From Alphaproteobacteria bacterium (GTDB taxonomy: Bacteria; Pseudomonadota; Alphaproteobacteria; Caulobacterales; Caulobacteraceae): a stretch of 40,864 nt of DNA. The position numbers and the translations under genes are program-made. Positions 9,371-20,073 of the stretch are shown here, piece by piece (positions within the stretch are counted from its first letter, which is position 1; every line of letters begins with the position of its first letter). The stretch lies in NCBI GenBank assembly GCA_003241825.1, contig QBLX01000012.1, positions 1 to 40,864 of the forward strand. The letters are read 5' to 3'. Below the pieces are notes generated by a model. It did no database searches and had not been told where the DNA came from. It saw only the letters and a program-made list of their open reading frames with translations.

Positions 9371-9398
9371 AAAGGCCGCCCCTTGCGAGGCGGCCTTT
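9371..9398. terminator. Bidirectional rho-independent-like terminator
   Basis: AAAGGCCGCC CCTTGCGA GGCGGCCTTT between convergent genes ending at 9346 (+) and 9419 (-). Confidence 0.85.
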
Positions 9399-9418
9399 CT
9401 GATTCGTCGTCGCGAGGG

Positions 9419-9892
9419 CTAGTTGGCCGTCACGTAGTTTGCATTCACCCAGCCGCCGCCGGCGATCTGGACCCATTCACCCTGCGACCCGATAGCGCTG
9501 AAGGGCTGACCCGCCTGAAGTGTGCCGCGAACACCGTAGTTGGTTCCGGGGCCCGATCGGATGCGCAAATTGGACGTGGCGCGGTAGGCACCGCCAGCGG
9601 AAACGGCTTCTGCCCGTCCGCGCTGCTGATTGCAGCCGATGTAAGAGCCTGCGGCGGCACCGGCACCGGCACCGGCCACAGCACCGAGGGCTCGCTCGTT
9701 CGAGGCCAGCTGGCTGCCTGCCAGACCACCGACAACGGCGCCGATCAGGGCACCGGCGCGCTGGCGGCCACCGGGCGCGTCGCAGTTGGTGATGCCGTTA
9801 GCCTGCTGTGCGGAAGCCGCCATCGGGATAGCGGTCACAAGGGCTGCCAGTGCAGCGGCGGTCGCGAATGTGGTCTTGATCATCTTGGACAT
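9419..9892 (-). CDS. Secreted SH3-domain protein with glycine zipper
   Basis: Signal peptide, GALIGAVVGGLAGSQLASNERALGAVAGAGAGAAAGSYIG, then YRATSNLRIRSGPGTNYGVRGTLQAGQPFSAIGSQGEWVQI (bacterial SH3). Confidence 0.85.
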   Translation of the reverse strand: MSKMIKTTFATAAALAALVTAIPMAASAQQANGITNCDAPGGRQRAGALIGAVVGGLAGSQLASNERALGAVAGAGAGAAAGSYIGCNQQRGRAEAVSAGGAYRATSNLRIRSGPGTNYGVRGTLQAGQPFSAIGSQGEWVQIAGGGWVNANYVTAN

Positions 9893-10017
9893 GGGTCTCT
9901 CCTGTCGTCGCGCTTGCGTCGATAACCGTACAATGCGCCGGTCACCATGAAGGCTCCCCGAGCTTCACTGTTATTTTCAGTTCATCTTGGGCGGTTGTCG
10001 AGCCACGCCTGCGTCTT

Positions 10018-11688
10018 TCACCCTGCCAGTTCGCCATTTGCTCCGGATTCGATCAGGGCAACCGTCTGCCCGAGACCGTAAATCGCCGCGAACGACCCGA
10101 AACGCGGTCCCTGAGAAGCCCCCAGCAACACTTCATACAAGGCCCCGAACCAGCCGCGGAGGGGCTCGAAGCCGTGCGCCTTGCCGACTGCATAGACCTC
10201 ACCCTGGATCAGTTCACCATCCGTCGTGCCTTCGGGCAGGGCCTTCAACCGCTCGGCCAGATCCAGCAGGGCGGTCCTCTCCTGCTCATTTGGCAGGCGA
10301 TAGGACTTCGTCGGCTTCACGAAGTCCTCGTAGTAGTTCAGTGCCCGCTCCATCAGCTGATCCAGCAGAGGCTCGGTCTCTGGCGTCGCTTCCGGCAGAT
10401 ATCTGGCAAAATAGGCCCACAGCTGCGCCTTGTTCGACGCATTGGCCACGCCGACCAGGTTCAGCAACAGGGCAAAGGACACCGGCGACGTATGCGTCGG
10501 CGGGGCACCCGAATGGATCGACCAGACCGCATTGTCGATCTGTTTGGCCGGTTCCTGGGTCTTGTAGGCTTCGATCGCCGCAAGATAGTCGTCGATTGCG
10601 CGCGGAATGACGTTGAAATGCAGGCTCTTCGCCGATTTGGGTGACTGGAACATGTACCAGCTGAGACTCTCGGGCGTGCCATAGCGAAGCCACTGCTCCA
10701 TCGTCAGGCCGTTACCCTTCGATTTCGAAATCTTGCGGCCCTCGACGTCGAGGAAAAGCTCGTAGTTGAACCCTTCGGGCGGCGTGCCCCCTAGGGCCCT
10801 GCAGACCTTGGACGACTCGCGTACGCTCTCGATCAGATCCTTGCCGGACATCTCGTAATCAACGTCGAGAGCGGTCCAGCGCATGGCCCAGTCCGGCTTC
10901 CACTGCAGCTTCACATGGCCGCCCGTGACCGGCAGAGTCGTGGTCCCGGCACCCGGATCATCGAAGGTGATCGTCCCGGCCGTGACGTCGCGGCTCAGGG
11001 TTGGCACCTGAAGGACATGACCGGTTGCCGGGCTGACGGGCAGGAAGGGCGAATAGGTCTCCCGGCGCTCGGGCCCGAGGGTCGGCAACATGATCGCCTG
11101 AACCGCATCAAACCGGTCCAGAAGCGTCAACAGTGCCTGATCGAAACGCCCCGAACGGTACTGCTCGGTTGACGACAGGAACTCGTACTCAAAGCCGAAC
11201 CCATCCAGAAACGCCCGTAACCGCGCATTGTTATGGGCGCCGAAACTGTCATGCGTGCCGAATGGATCGCGCACCACCGTCAGCGGCTTGTGCAGATCCT
11301 CGGCAAGCATGTCAGGATTGGGGATCCCCTCCGGCACCTTCCGGAGCCCGTCCATGTCGTCTGAAAAGGCGATCAGGCGCGTCGGCCAGTAGTCCCCGGT
11401 GAGGGCGCGAAAGGCGTTACGCACCATGGTCGTGCGCGCAACCTCTCCGAACGTCCCCATATGGGGCAGGCCAGACGGACCATAGCCGGTCTCGAGTATG
11501 ACCGGGCGACGCAGGGCCTCGAACTGTTCGAGGGCCTGGTCGGTCTTGCCTGCAGCGATAAGGGTCGCCGCCTGCGACCGATCGCCGTCAGCCAGCCGCT
11601 TCTTGAGCACATGAGCAAGCAGATTACGGGCTTGCTCAAAAGGCCATGCCTTGGCCTCGACGGCGACGGTTTCCAGGTTCTGCAACAT
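10018..11688 (-). CDS. lysK: Lysyl-tRNA synthetase, class I
   Basis: [21 protein letters not shown] (HIGH-like), [21 protein letters not shown] (KMSKS-like), class I LysRS layout. Start taken at [20 protein letters not shown]. Confidence 0.93.
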   Translation of the reverse strand: MLQNLETVAVEAKAWPFEQARNLLAHVLKKRLADGDRSQAATLIAAGKTDQALEQFEALRRPVILETGYGPSGLPHMGTFGEVARTTMVRNAFRALTGDYWPTRLIAFSDDMDGLRKVPEGIPNPDMLAEDLHKPLTVVRDPFGTHDSFGAHNNARLRAFLDGFGFEYEFLSSTEQYRSGRFDQALLTLLDRFDAVQAIMLPTLGPERRETYSPFLPVSPATGHVLQVPTLSRDVTAGTITFDDPGAGTTTLPVTGGHVKLQWKPDWAMRWTALDVDYEMSGKDLIESVRESSKVCRALGGTPPEGFNYELFLDVEGRKISKSKGNGLTMEQWLRYGTPESLSWYMFQSPKSAKSLHFNVIPRAIDDYLAAIEAYKTQEPAKQIDNAVWSIHSGAPPTHTSPVSFALLLNLVGVANASNKAQLWAYFARYLPEATPETEPLLDQLMERALNYYEDFVKPTKSYRLPNEQERTALLDLAERLKALPEGTTDGELIQGEVYAVGKAHGFEPLRGWFGALYEVLLGASQGPRFGSFAAIYGLGQTVALIESGANGELAG

Positions 11689-11779
11689 GGGACGGGGTTT
11701 GGCCGCTGGGCCTGCCAGCGTCAACTTTTAGCTTGTGTCGCTTGACCCGAGGCCAGCGCCATGTCCCTACCCCGACCTT

Positions 11780-12838
11780 ATGAAAACCGCTGATTTCGAC
11801 TTTCATCTGCCAGAGGACCGCATCGCGCTCCGCCCCGCCGATCCGCGCGATTCTGCGCGGCTGCTCGTTGTCCGCGACGGCACCCTCAGCGATCACATCT
11901 TTCGCAACCTCGTGGACTTCCTGGACCCGGGTGATGCCCTGGTATTCAACGACACACGGGTGATTCCCGCCCGACTGTCCGGCGTGCGGCTTCGAGCAGG
12001 ACCGGATGGCGATGTTCTCAGCGTCGATGTCGAGGCGACCCTGCATCATCGGGACGCGCCCGATGCCTGGTCTGCCTTCATGAAGCCGGGGAAACGGCTG
12101 AAGATCGGCGACCGGGTCCATTTCCAGACCCTGTCCGCCACCGTGACCGCCAAGACGGACGACGGCCTTGTCAGTCTGACGTTTGATTTATCGGACCAGG
12201 CGCTGGACGAGGCCATTCGAACGGTCGGGGTTATGCCCCTGCCCCCCTATATCGCGGCCAAACGCCCCGAGGACGATCGCGACCTGAGCGACTACCAGAC
12301 GGTCTTTGCGCGGCATGACGGGTCCGTGGCCGCGCCGACGGCGGGCCTGCATTTCACGCCCGCCGTGCTCGACGCCTTGCGCGCAAAGGGCGTCACTGCC
12401 CATGCGGTAACCCTGCACGTGGGAGCCGGCACCTTTCTTCCGGTCAAGGCCGAGGACACAGCCGACCATCGAATGCACTCGGAGTGGGGAACGGTCTCGC
12501 CCGACGTCGCCGATGCCCTGAATGCCGTTCATGCCCGCGGCGGCCGGATCGTCTGCGTCGGCACGACTTCTCTCAGGCTGCTGGAGTCAGCCACGACTGA
12601 GGACGGTGTCGTCCAGCCTTTCCACGGGGACACAGCCATCTTCATCACACCGGGCTACCGTTTCCGAGCCGTCGATGTGCTGATGACCAATTTTCACCTG
12701 CCGAAGTCGACCCTGTTCATGCTGGTCAGTGCCTTTGCGGGTCAGACAGCGATGCGCGAGGCCTATGCCCACGCCATCGCGACCGGGTATCGGTTCTATT
12801 CCTATGGCGATGGATCGCTACTCTTTCGCGCCCCCTGA
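11780..12838 (+). CDS. queA: S-adenosylmethionine:tRNA ribosyltransferase-isomerase QueA
   Basis: [30 protein letters not shown]...[12 protein letters not shown]...[14 protein letters not shown]...[14 protein letters not shown]...[19 protein letters not shown]. Confidence 0.97.
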   Translation: MKTADFDFHLPEDRIALRPADPRDSARLLVVRDGTLSDHIFRNLVDFLDPGDALVFNDTRVIPARLSGVRLRAGPDGDVLSVDVEATLHHRDAPDAWSAFMKPGKRLKIGDRVHFQTLSATVTAKTDDGLVSLTFDLSDQALDEAIRTVGVMPLPPYIAAKRPEDDRDLSDYQTVFARHDGSVAAPTAGLHFTPAVLDALRAKGVTAHAVTLHVGAGTFLPVKAEDTADHRMHSEWGTVSPDVADALNAVHARGGRIVCVGTTSLRLLESATTEDGVVQPFHGDTAIFITPGYRFRAVDVLMTNFHLPKSTLFMLVSAFAGQTAMREAYAHAIATGYRFYSYGDGSLLFRAP

Positions 12839-12910
12839 GCCGTCACAGAACCATGATGATCGCCCTGCCGACACAGGGCATAAGCGGCATTGAAATCAGG
12901 AGCCTTCACC

Positions 12911-14320
12911 ATGCGTTTCGACCGCCGCACCCTGTTCACGACCGGGGCCGTCGCATTTGCCTTCGGCGGAATGGCTCGTCACGTCCAGGCACAGGCCGTT
13001 CAGGCTGAGACCTATGTCAATGAGGTTGAGGGCTATGGCCCGCTGAAGACGGATCCGAATGGCGTCCTCGACCTTCCCGAGGGCTTCACATACCGGGTCA
13101 TTTCCCAGAGCGGCGAGACCATGGACGACGGTTTGCTGGTCCCTGGACAGCCTGACGGGATGGGCTGTTTCCCTCTTGAAGGCTCCCTTGTCGCCCTTGT
13201 CCGGAACCATGAGCTTCGAGGACGTCGGGCAGAGCACCGCAACCTGGGACCGGGAGGCTATAACCAGCAGCGGATTGCAGCACTCGACGTCTCGCGCGCC
13301 TATGACACCTACAAGGACGGACGTCCGCTGCCGGGCGGCACCACGACTCTCGTCTACGACATGGCGACTGGCAAGACCGTGCGTCAGCACCTCAGTCTGG
13401 CCGGCACCTCGACCAACTGCTGCGGTGGCCAGACCCCCTGGGGGTCGTGGCTGACCTGCGAGGAGACCGTCGAGACCCCGGGCAATGCCGACGTCATGAA
13501 AGACCACGGCTATGTCTTCGAAGTGCCCGCCACAGCGACCGGCCTGGTTGACCCCGTACCGCTCAAGGCCATGGGCCGTTTCGATCACGAGGCTGTCTGC
13601 ATCGACCCGCGGACGGGCATCGTCTATCTGACCGAGGACGAGGGCGACGGCTTGTTCTACCGCTTCATTCCGAACACGCCTGGCAAGCTTGTCGACGGCG
13701 GTCGGCTTCAGGCCATGGCGTTCAGGGATGCCCGCGCTGCCGACACCTCGAACCACAAGACCCGAATCTGGTCCCCGGGGGACTGGCGTGCTGTGGAATG
13801 GATCGATCTCGATGACGTCGAGAGCCCGAATGGCGACCTGCGAAAGCGCGGTCATGCCGACGGCGCTGCTCTGGTCGCGCGCGGAGAAGGCATCTTCTGG
13901 GGCAAGGACGAACTGTATCTGACCGCGACGTCGGGTGGCCCGATCGAGCGGGGTCAGATCCTGCGCTATGTTCCCTCGCGGGCGGAGGGCACGCCCGGCG
14001 AGACAGCTGACCCCGGACGCCTCCAGCTCTTCGTCGAGAGCACGGATATCCGCACGCTGAACATGGGCGACAATCTGATTGTTGCGCCATGGGGCCATTT
14101 GATTGTCTGCGAGGACAACTATTCGACAGAAAGCCGCAACCACCTCAAAGGGGTCAGCCCTGACGGCAAGCTCTACACGATCGGGCGGAACATCTTTGCC
14201 GGGAACAGCGAGTTTGCAGGTGCGGTCTTCTCGCCGGATGGATCGACCCTGTTCGTGAACATCATGTTCCCCGGCATCACTTTTGCCATCACAGGACCCT
14301 GGAGCGCGGTCCGGACGTAA
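12911..14320 (+). CDS. PhoX-like (DUF839) secreted phosphatase-family protein with Tat-type signal
   Basis: MRFDRRTLFTTGAVAFAFGG Tat-like signal; GTSTNCCGGQTPWGSWLTCEET, GRFDHEAVCIDPRTGIVYLTEDEGDGLFYRF, typical of DUF839/PhoX. Confidence 0.88.
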   Translation: MRFDRRTLFTTGAVAFAFGGMARHVQAQAVQAETYVNEVEGYGPLKTDPNGVLDLPEGFTYRVISQSGETMDDGLLVPGQPDGMGCFPLEGSLVALVRNHELRGRRAEHRNLGPGGYNQQRIAALDVSRAYDTYKDGRPLPGGTTTLVYDMATGKTVRQHLSLAGTSTNCCGGQTPWGSWLTCEETVETPGNADVMKDHGYVFEVPATATGLVDPVPLKAMGRFDHEAVCIDPRTGIVYLTEDEGDGLFYRFIPNTPGKLVDGGRLQAMAFRDARAADTSNHKTRIWSPGDWRAVEWIDLDDVESPNGDLRKRGHADGAALVARGEGIFWGKDELYLTATSGGPIERGQILRYVPSRAEGTPGETADPGRLQLFVESTDIRTLNMGDNLIVAPWGHLIVCEDNYSTESRNHLKGVSPDGKLYTIGRNIFAGNSEFAGAVFSPDGSTLFVNIMFPGITFAITGPWSAVRT

Positions 14321-15356
14321 AGAGCCGGGGCTGGGACCTGCGGATCAGCCAGAGGTTGGCCGTGGCCAGACCCAGGACAAGGGCCGCGCCAGCCTGATGG
14401 ATCACGCCCAATCCGAGCGGCACGACATTGACAAGGGTTGCGACGCCAAGGACGGCCTGCAGGATGACGGCCCCCGCGACGACAAAAGCCATCGCACCCA
14501 GTCCTTCAGCCAGCCTCCAGCGCCAGGCCTGAACAGCATAAACTATAGCCCCGATGAACAGGGCATAACCCCAGACCCGGTGATTGAACTGGACCAGGGC
14601 CCTGTCGTGCAGGAAGGCGATGGCCCCGACACCCCACTCCACCGGGGGCAGTACCTGTCCCCCCATCAAAGGCCAGTCGGTATAGATGTACCCGGCCTTT
14701 GCGCCAGCCACGAGCCCTCCCAGCAGGCACTGAATGAAGACGGCAGCCAGCAGAACGGTTGCGCCACGGCTCCAGGCTACGGGTGACCGGGAATGCTCCT
14801 GACCGGACCACGCCTCCAGCGCCGTCCAGATCAAAGCCCCAAAAATCAGGAAGGCCAGGCCAAGGTGGACTGTAAGGCGCTCCGGAGCCACGTCGACCCG
14901 CTCGGACAGGCCCGATGAAACCATCCACCAACCGATCAGCCCTTGCAGCCCTCCCAGACCCAGCAATGCGACGCATCGTCCGATCAGTCGGCGGGGGATC
15001 ATTTTCAACGCGACGAAGACAATGAAGGGCAAGGCGAAGGCAAGGCCGATCAATCGCCCGAACAGCCGGTGCGCCCATTCCCAGAAGAAAATGAACTTGA
15101 ACTCACTCATCGACATCCCGGCGTTCACCAGAGCGTACTGCGGGATTTGCCTGTACTTATCGAACGCCGTCATCCAGTCGGCGTCATTCATGGGCGGCAG
15201 TGCGCCCATGATTGGCTGCCATTCGGTGATCGACAGCCCGGACCCGGTCAGTCGTGTGATGCCGCCAATGACGACCATGAAGAACACCATCGCCGCGACA
15301 GTGAACAGCCAGATTGCGACAGGTCGGCTCTGGTCCAGGGGTCCGAAACGGTTCAT
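14289..15356 (-). CDS. ctaA: Heme A synthase (COX15/CtaA type)
   Basis: MNRFGPLDQSRPVAIWLFTVAAMVFFMVVIGGITRLTGSGLSITEWQPIMGALPP...FFWEWAHRLFGRLIG...YTDWPLMGGQVLPP...QFNHRVWGY. Confidence 0.95.
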   Translation of the reverse strand: MNRFGPLDQSRPVAIWLFTVAAMVFFMVVIGGITRLTGSGLSITEWQPIMGALPPMNDADWMTAFDKYRQIPQYALVNAGMSMSEFKFIFFWEWAHRLFGRLIGLAFALPFIVFVALKMIPRRLIGRCVALLGLGGLQGLIGWWMVSSGLSERVDVAPERLTVHLGLAFLIFGALIWTALEAWSGQEHSRSPVAWSRGATVLLAAVFIQCLLGGLVAGAKAGYIYTDWPLMGGQVLPPVEWGVGAIAFLHDRALVQFNHRVWGYALFIGAIVYAVQAWRWRLAEGLGAMAFVVAGAVILQAVLGVATLVNVVPLGLGVIHQAGAALVLGLATANLWLIRRSQPRLFTSGPRSRVL

Positions 15357-15502
15357 TCGACGCCAGTCGTTGAGACGGATACAATGCCGCCTCGACAATC
15401 GGTGCGGCGCAACGGAGACGGTATGCTCCGGCTGCGTGGCCAGATCGAGTCTGAAGTCCCGGACGCGGCGTCGCAGCCTCCGTCCCAGCAGAGAGTGAAA
15501 GC

Positions 15503-15754
15503 TTGCAGTACGCCGACATCGCCATCGCCGTCCTGGGTGTCCTCGGCGTCGCCTCGCTCTGGGACCTGCTGAGCGGGCGTCGTGGATTCGGCGGCGCGGT
15601 GCTTGTCGCCGCTGTTGGGGCCGCCTGTGGAGCCTTTCTGGCCATTCGGGTTTTCGGCGTCTCTGCCTTTGGTGACTGGCTATGGGTCGCATGGGCACTC
15701 GCGGCCAGTGCCGCTACACTGCTTGCCTACACCCTGTTCCGGAGCAAACGCTGA
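15503..15754 (+). CDS. Small membrane protein (83 aa)
   Basis: Two to three hydrophobic segments; TTG start; TGATG junction with the next ORF. Confidence 0.6.
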   Translation: MQYADIAIAVLGVLGVASLWDLLSGRRGFGGAVLVAAVGAACGAFLAIRVFGVSAFGDWLWVAWALAASAATLLAYTLFRSKR

Positions 15755-15957
15755 TGCATGTCCGCGCCAAACGGGCCGTTGCAGCCTTCGGGATGCTGGC
15801 CTTCCTGACCTTCTACATCTGGGCGGTGATCGCCATCGGTGAACGTCTGCCCGACCACCCGATGGTCCATCTGGCCTTTTATGGCCTGTCCGGCATCGCA
15901 TGGGGCCTGCCCTTGTTCCCCCTGATGGCCTGGGCTGAACGCGAACCGAAGCCTTAG
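15754..15957 (+). CDS. DUF2842-like small membrane protein
   Basis: MHVRAKRAVAAFGMLAFLTFYIWAVIAIGERLPDHPMVHLAFYGLSGIAWGLPLFPLMAWAER; start ATG overlaps preceding TGA. Confidence 0.7.
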   Translation: MHVRAKRAVAAFGMLAFLTFYIWAVIAIGERLPDHPMVHLAFYGLSGIAWGLPLFPLMAWAEREPKP

Positions 15958-15981
15958 ACTGAACACGCCCTGGACGGCGGG

Positions 15982-18678
15982 CTAGCCACTGTTTCGCAAC
16001 CCGGCGGCCACGCCATTGATGGTCAGCAGTATCCCTTCCCGGACGCGCGGGTCGGTGTCCCCTGCCCGGCGACGGCGGATGAGCTCGATCTGCACATGGT
16101 TCAGCGGTTCGACATAGGGCATGCGCAACCGGATCAGCCGATCCAGCTCCGGCTGCCCCCCCAGCAGTTCCGTTTGACCTGTGATGGTCAGGACGGCATC
16201 CCGCGTCCGGTCCCATTCAGCCTTGATCTCACCGTAGATCGTTGCCCCCAGATTCGCGTCCGGAACCAGACGGGCATAACGCCGGGCGATCTTCATGTCC
16301 GACTTGGCCATGATCATCTCCATGTTCTGGATCGCCGTGCGGAAGAACGGCCATTCCTTCGCCATGGCCTGAAGCTCGGCCATGTCAGCCGCCTCGATCG
16401 CAGACCCGAAACCGAACCAGCCTGGCAGCATCACCCGGCTTTGCGACCAGCTGAACACCCACGGGATCGCGCGCAGATCCTCGATCGCGGTCGAGGCGGT
16501 GCGCGATGCCGGTCGCGAACCAATTTTCAGCTCGGCGATCTCGGCAATCGGCGTTGCGGCGCGGAAATAGTCGACAAAGCCCGGCGTCTCATAGACCAGC
16601 GCCCGATAGGCCTTCATCGATGCCTGTGACAGGACCGATGCGGTCGCCCCGTGCCGGGCCGTCATGGTCTCGTCCGGCGGCGGTGCCAGCGAAGCCAGCA
16701 AAGTTCCCGCAGTCAGGGCATCGAGGTTTCGACGCGCAACATCGGGCTCGCCGTACTTGTTGGCGATGACCTCGCCCTGTTCGGTGATCCGGATCCGTCC
16801 TGCGACCGTCCCGGTGGGCTGTGACAGGACGCCTGCAAAGCTGGAGCCTCCGCCCCGCCCGACCGCTCCGCCGCGACCATGAAACAGCTGCAATCGGACC
16901 CCGACGGCCTGGGTCACGCTGAGCAGGGCGCGGGAGGCCTCATGCAGTTCCCAGGTCGACGTAAGGTAGGACCCATCCTTGTTTGAGTCGGAATAGCCGA
17001 TCATCACTTCCTGCACGCCTCGCGCCCGGGCGACCGCAAGTGCGGACGGCTCGGCGAGCAGCCGCTCGAGCGTCGGCTTCGCTGCACGCAGGTCGTCGAT
17101 GGTTTCGAACAGGGGTGCCGCCTGAATCGGGCACTCCTCCGGCGCGTCCGGGCGGAACAGCCCGACCTCCTTCAGCAGAAGATAGACCTCGAGCAGGTCC
17201 GAGGCAGCATCGGTCTTGGACACGATATGAGTCCGGATCGCCTGAGACCCGTATCGTGCCAGACCCGCTGCCGCTGCCTGCAGAATCGCCCGCTCCTTCA
17301 ACGTCTCAGGCGCATACTCCGCATACGGATTATAGAGCAGGCGGCTCGACGCAAGCTCGGTGGACAGGAGTTCAAACCTCGCCGCTTCATCCATGTCGAG
17401 GTATGCGGAAGCAACACCTGCGACAGAAAGCAGGTCCGCGACCACCCTCTCATGGACGTCCGCGTTCTGACGGAGATCAAGGGTCGCCATGTGAAAGCCG
17501 AATACATCCAGGGTGGCGATCAGCTCAGACAGACTGTCATCGGCAAAGATCTCGCCGTGGCTGGCGACCAGGCTGGCCTGGAGAACAGCCAGATCGGCCC
17601 TGAAGGCCTGCGGGCCATCGTAGGGCGGCGCTTCAAACGGCGCTGGCCGCGGCGCCGGGGCACCGGTGAGCACCGGATGGGTGGCAGAGAGCCGGGCATA
17701 GATGTGGCTCAGTGCGCGGCGGTACGGTTCATCCTGCCGATGCGGTGACAGGTCGCCGGACGTTGCAGCCAGCGCGGCCAGCTCCGGTGTCACGTCTGCC
17801 AGAGACGCCGACAGGCTGAGTTCCGCACCGAGGGTGTTCACAGCATTCAGGTAATGCCTCAGCACTGCGCGCGCGGGCGTGGACAGTGCCGCTTCGAGCG
17901 CTGCGGCATCGACGTTTGGGTTTCCGTCCCGGTCTCCGCCGACCCATGCCCCGATCCGGATGAAGGGTGCCAGTTCCGGAGCGTCCAGGCGCCGTCGCCA
18001 GTCGGCCAGGTGTTCTGGCACCACCTTGAGGAAGACCCGCTCGAGGAAGGACACCACGGTATCGATCTCGTCCTGCACCACCAGTCCCGTCGTCCGCACG
18101 AGCCGCGTGGCCCACAGGATCACGGTCTGACGGCGCAGAGCGCGCGTCAGGACATCGGGAGCAGAGGCCAGATCGTCACGATCGCAGGCGTCGAGAAGGT
18201 CTGAAACCGCCGTGATCCGGTCGAGCACACTCTTGCGCCGCACTTCGGACGGATGGGCCGTCAGGACGGGCGAGATCAGCGCCTCGGCCAGCAGGCTGCG
18301 GGCATCCTCAATCGTGCGACCGGCTTGCTGGAGCCGCAGCAATGCACCCACGGCTGTATCAGCCCGGGCTCCCTCTGCTGTCTGAGCGCGAGCCCGTCGC
18401 TTCCCGGCCCGGTCCTCTGCCACATTGGCGAGCAACGAGAAGACCGCAAAACCGTGGGCGAGGCCGACCGCCTGATCCAGCGACAGGTCCGTCAGCAGGG
18501 CCTCAAGCTTGGAAGCCCCATGCGACTGAGGATCGCGATGATAGGCGACGGAGGCCTGACGCACCGCCTCGATCCGGTCGTACAGTTCCTGACCGCCCTC
18601 TTCCTGTATCACCTCACCCAGCAGCCCGCCCAGCAGGCGTACCTCTTCGCGCAGTCGGTCGTCGGCAGCTGGGGACAT
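15982..18678 (-). CDS. ppc: Phosphoenolpyruvate carboxylase
   Basis: VLTAHPSEVRRKSVLDRI, GGDRDGNPNV, MIGYSDSNKDGSYLTSTWELHEA, LFHGRGGAVGRGGG, PWVFSWSQSRVMLPGWFGFG. Confidence 0.97.
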   Translation of the reverse strand: MSPAADDRLREEVRLLGGLLGEVIQEEGGQELYDRIEAVRQASVAYHRDPQSHGASKLEALLTDLSLDQAVGLAHGFAVFSLLANVAEDRAGKRRARAQTAEGARADTAVGALLRLQQAGRTIEDARSLLAEALISPVLTAHPSEVRRKSVLDRITAVSDLLDACDRDDLASAPDVLTRALRRQTVILWATRLVRTTGLVVQDEIDTVVSFLERVFLKVVPEHLADWRRRLDAPELAPFIRIGAWVGGDRDGNPNVDAAALEAALSTPARAVLRHYLNAVNTLGAELSLSASLADVTPELAALAATSGDLSPHRQDEPYRRALSHIYARLSATHPVLTGAPAPRPAPFEAPPYDGPQAFRADLAVLQASLVASHGEIFADDSLSELIATLDVFGFHMATLDLRQNADVHERVVADLLSVAGVASAYLDMDEAARFELLSTELASSRLLYNPYAEYAPETLKERAILQAAAAGLARYGSQAIRTHIVSKTDAASDLLEVYLLLKEVGLFRPDAPEECPIQAAPLFETIDDLRAAKPTLERLLAEPSALAVARARGVQEVMIGYSDSNKDGSYLTSTWELHEASRALLSVTQAVGVRLQLFHGRGGAVGRGGGSSFAGVLSQPTGTVAGRIRITEQGEVIANKYGEPDVARRNLDALTAGTLLASLAPPPDETMTARHGATASVLSQASMKAYRALVYETPGFVDYFRAATPIAEIAELKIGSRPASRTASTAIEDLRAIPWVFSWSQSRVMLPGWFGFGSAIEAADMAELQAMAKEWPFFRTAIQNMEMIMAKSDMKIARRYARLVPDANLGATIYGEIKAEWDRTRDAVLTITGQTELLGGQPELDRLIRLRMPYVEPLNHVQIELIRRRRAGDTDPRVREGILLTINGVAAGLRNSG

Positions 18679-18774
18679 CGGGGCTCTTTTCAGCGGGGAG
18701 GCTGGATTGCCAACCACAGTGATGCAGGATCAACCCGAACGCGACCCTTGAAGCCTTATTTGATCAGGACACGG

Positions 18775-20073
18775 TCACGTGCCGACAAGCGCTTCACGCA
18801 GGGCCCGGATCTTGACCTCGGTCTCGGCCAGTTCGAGCTCAGGCTCGCTGTCGGCGACGATCCCGGCTCCTGCCAGTGTCCGCCAGGACCAGATGTCTCC
18901 CGCCCGTTCGAAGCTGGCCGTCCGGATCAGGACCGAGGCTGTGAGCCCGCCCGTATCGTCCAGCAGGAACAGCGAACCGCACCAGGGTCCGCGCGGTAGT
19001 TCATGCCGGGCAATGACGCGCATGGCCTGGTGTTTGGGCGCTCCGGTTATCGACCCGGGCGGGAAGGTCGCGGCCAGCACCTCGGCGGGCGTTGTTCCCG
19101 ACCTCGGCGTTCCGCTGACGGTGGAGACCAGATGGTGGACGGTCGGATGCGTCTCGACCGCAAACAGGGCATCGACAGTGACCGACCCCGGCACGCAGAC
19201 CCGGGCCAGGTCATTTCGCATCAGATCGACAATCATCAGGTTTTCCGCCCGGTCCTTGGCACTCGCGACGAGGTCATCGATAAGGGCGCGGTCCCGTGCG
19301 GGATCCGGGTCCCTGCCGCGGGTGCCTTTGATCGGCCGGGTCTCGATCCGGTCGACAGTCCGGTCCCACGACAGGAACAGTTCCGGTGAGTTGGAGACAA
19401 TGGCCCGGTCCCCGATCTCCCAGAAGGCAGCATAGGGAGCCCCGCGCGCGCTCGCGAGACGCAGGAACACATCGAATGGATCACTCCCGGGATTGAGTGT
19501 CCCTGCCCAGGCGCGCGCAATATTGGCCTGAAACAGCTCGCCCGCTCCGATCCGTGCCACGACGTCGGCGACCGCTTCGCGATAGGTCCGTGCCGGAGCT
19601 TCGGCTGCAAAGACCTCCGACGGCACGACCGAAGGCACCGCCTCAGCCGCTGTCGTCAGCCATTGCAGTGCTCTGTCGCACTCGGCCCTGGCAGACGCTG
19701 CGTCTTCGCCCAGGCCGATCACAACGACCTGCTGTTGGTCATGGTCAAAACGCAGCAGTGCCGGATAACGCGCCACTGTCAGATCGGGCCAGACCTGATC
19801 CCGCGACCCTGTGGCGGTCCGAGCGCCGGCATCATAACTGGCCAGCCCGACGACATGCCGGGCCATATGGGGGCTCTTGAGGGCGTTGAAGGCACCGTCA
19901 TCGGCCGCGATGACTTCGACCCGGTCTGGACCCGTTCCGATCCACGACTGCCGACCGCGCTGCTCCCCATCGGAGAGCAGGCAGATCAGTCCTGTCTGAC
20001 CCCTCAGGCCACAGGCGACCGAAAGTGGCTCAACCCACCCATGGACCGTCTCGACCTGAACCGGACCGCTCAA
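18775..20073 (-). CDS. pabB: Aminodeoxychorismate synthase component I
   Basis: IGAGELFQANIARAW, SNSPELFLSWD, RPIKGTRGRDPDPARDRAL, AENLMIVDLMRNDLARVC, FPPGSITGAPKHQAM. TTG start in a TTGA overlap. Confidence 0.93.
   Translation of the reverse strand: MSGPVQVETVHGWVEPLSVACGLRGQTGLICLLSDGEQRGRQSWIGTGPDRVEVIAADDGAFNALKSPHMARHVVGLASYDAGARTATGSRDQVWPDLTVARYPALLRFDHDQQQVVVIGLGEDAASARAECDRALQWLTTAAEAVPSVVPSEVFAAEAPARTYREAVADVVARIGAGELFQANIARAWAGTLNPGSDPFDVFLRLASARGAPYAAFWEIGDRAIVSNSPELFLSWDRTVDRIETRPIKGTRGRDPDPARDRALIDDLVASAKDRAENLMIVDLMRNDLARVCVPGSVTVDALFAVETHPTVHHLVSTVSGTPRSGTTPAEVLAATFPPGSITGAPKHQAMRVIARHELPRGPWCGSLFLLDDTGGLTASVLIRTASFERAGDIWSWRTLAGAGIVADSEPELELAETEVKIRALREALVGT

Noticed and set aside
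9650-9690. GGCACC tandem repeats
   Set aside because: Explained by the Ala/Gly-rich glycine zipper coding sequence of the SH3-domain protein.
12896-14143. 415-aa minus-strand ORF
   Set aside because: Antisense to the PhoX-like gene, with no domain signature.
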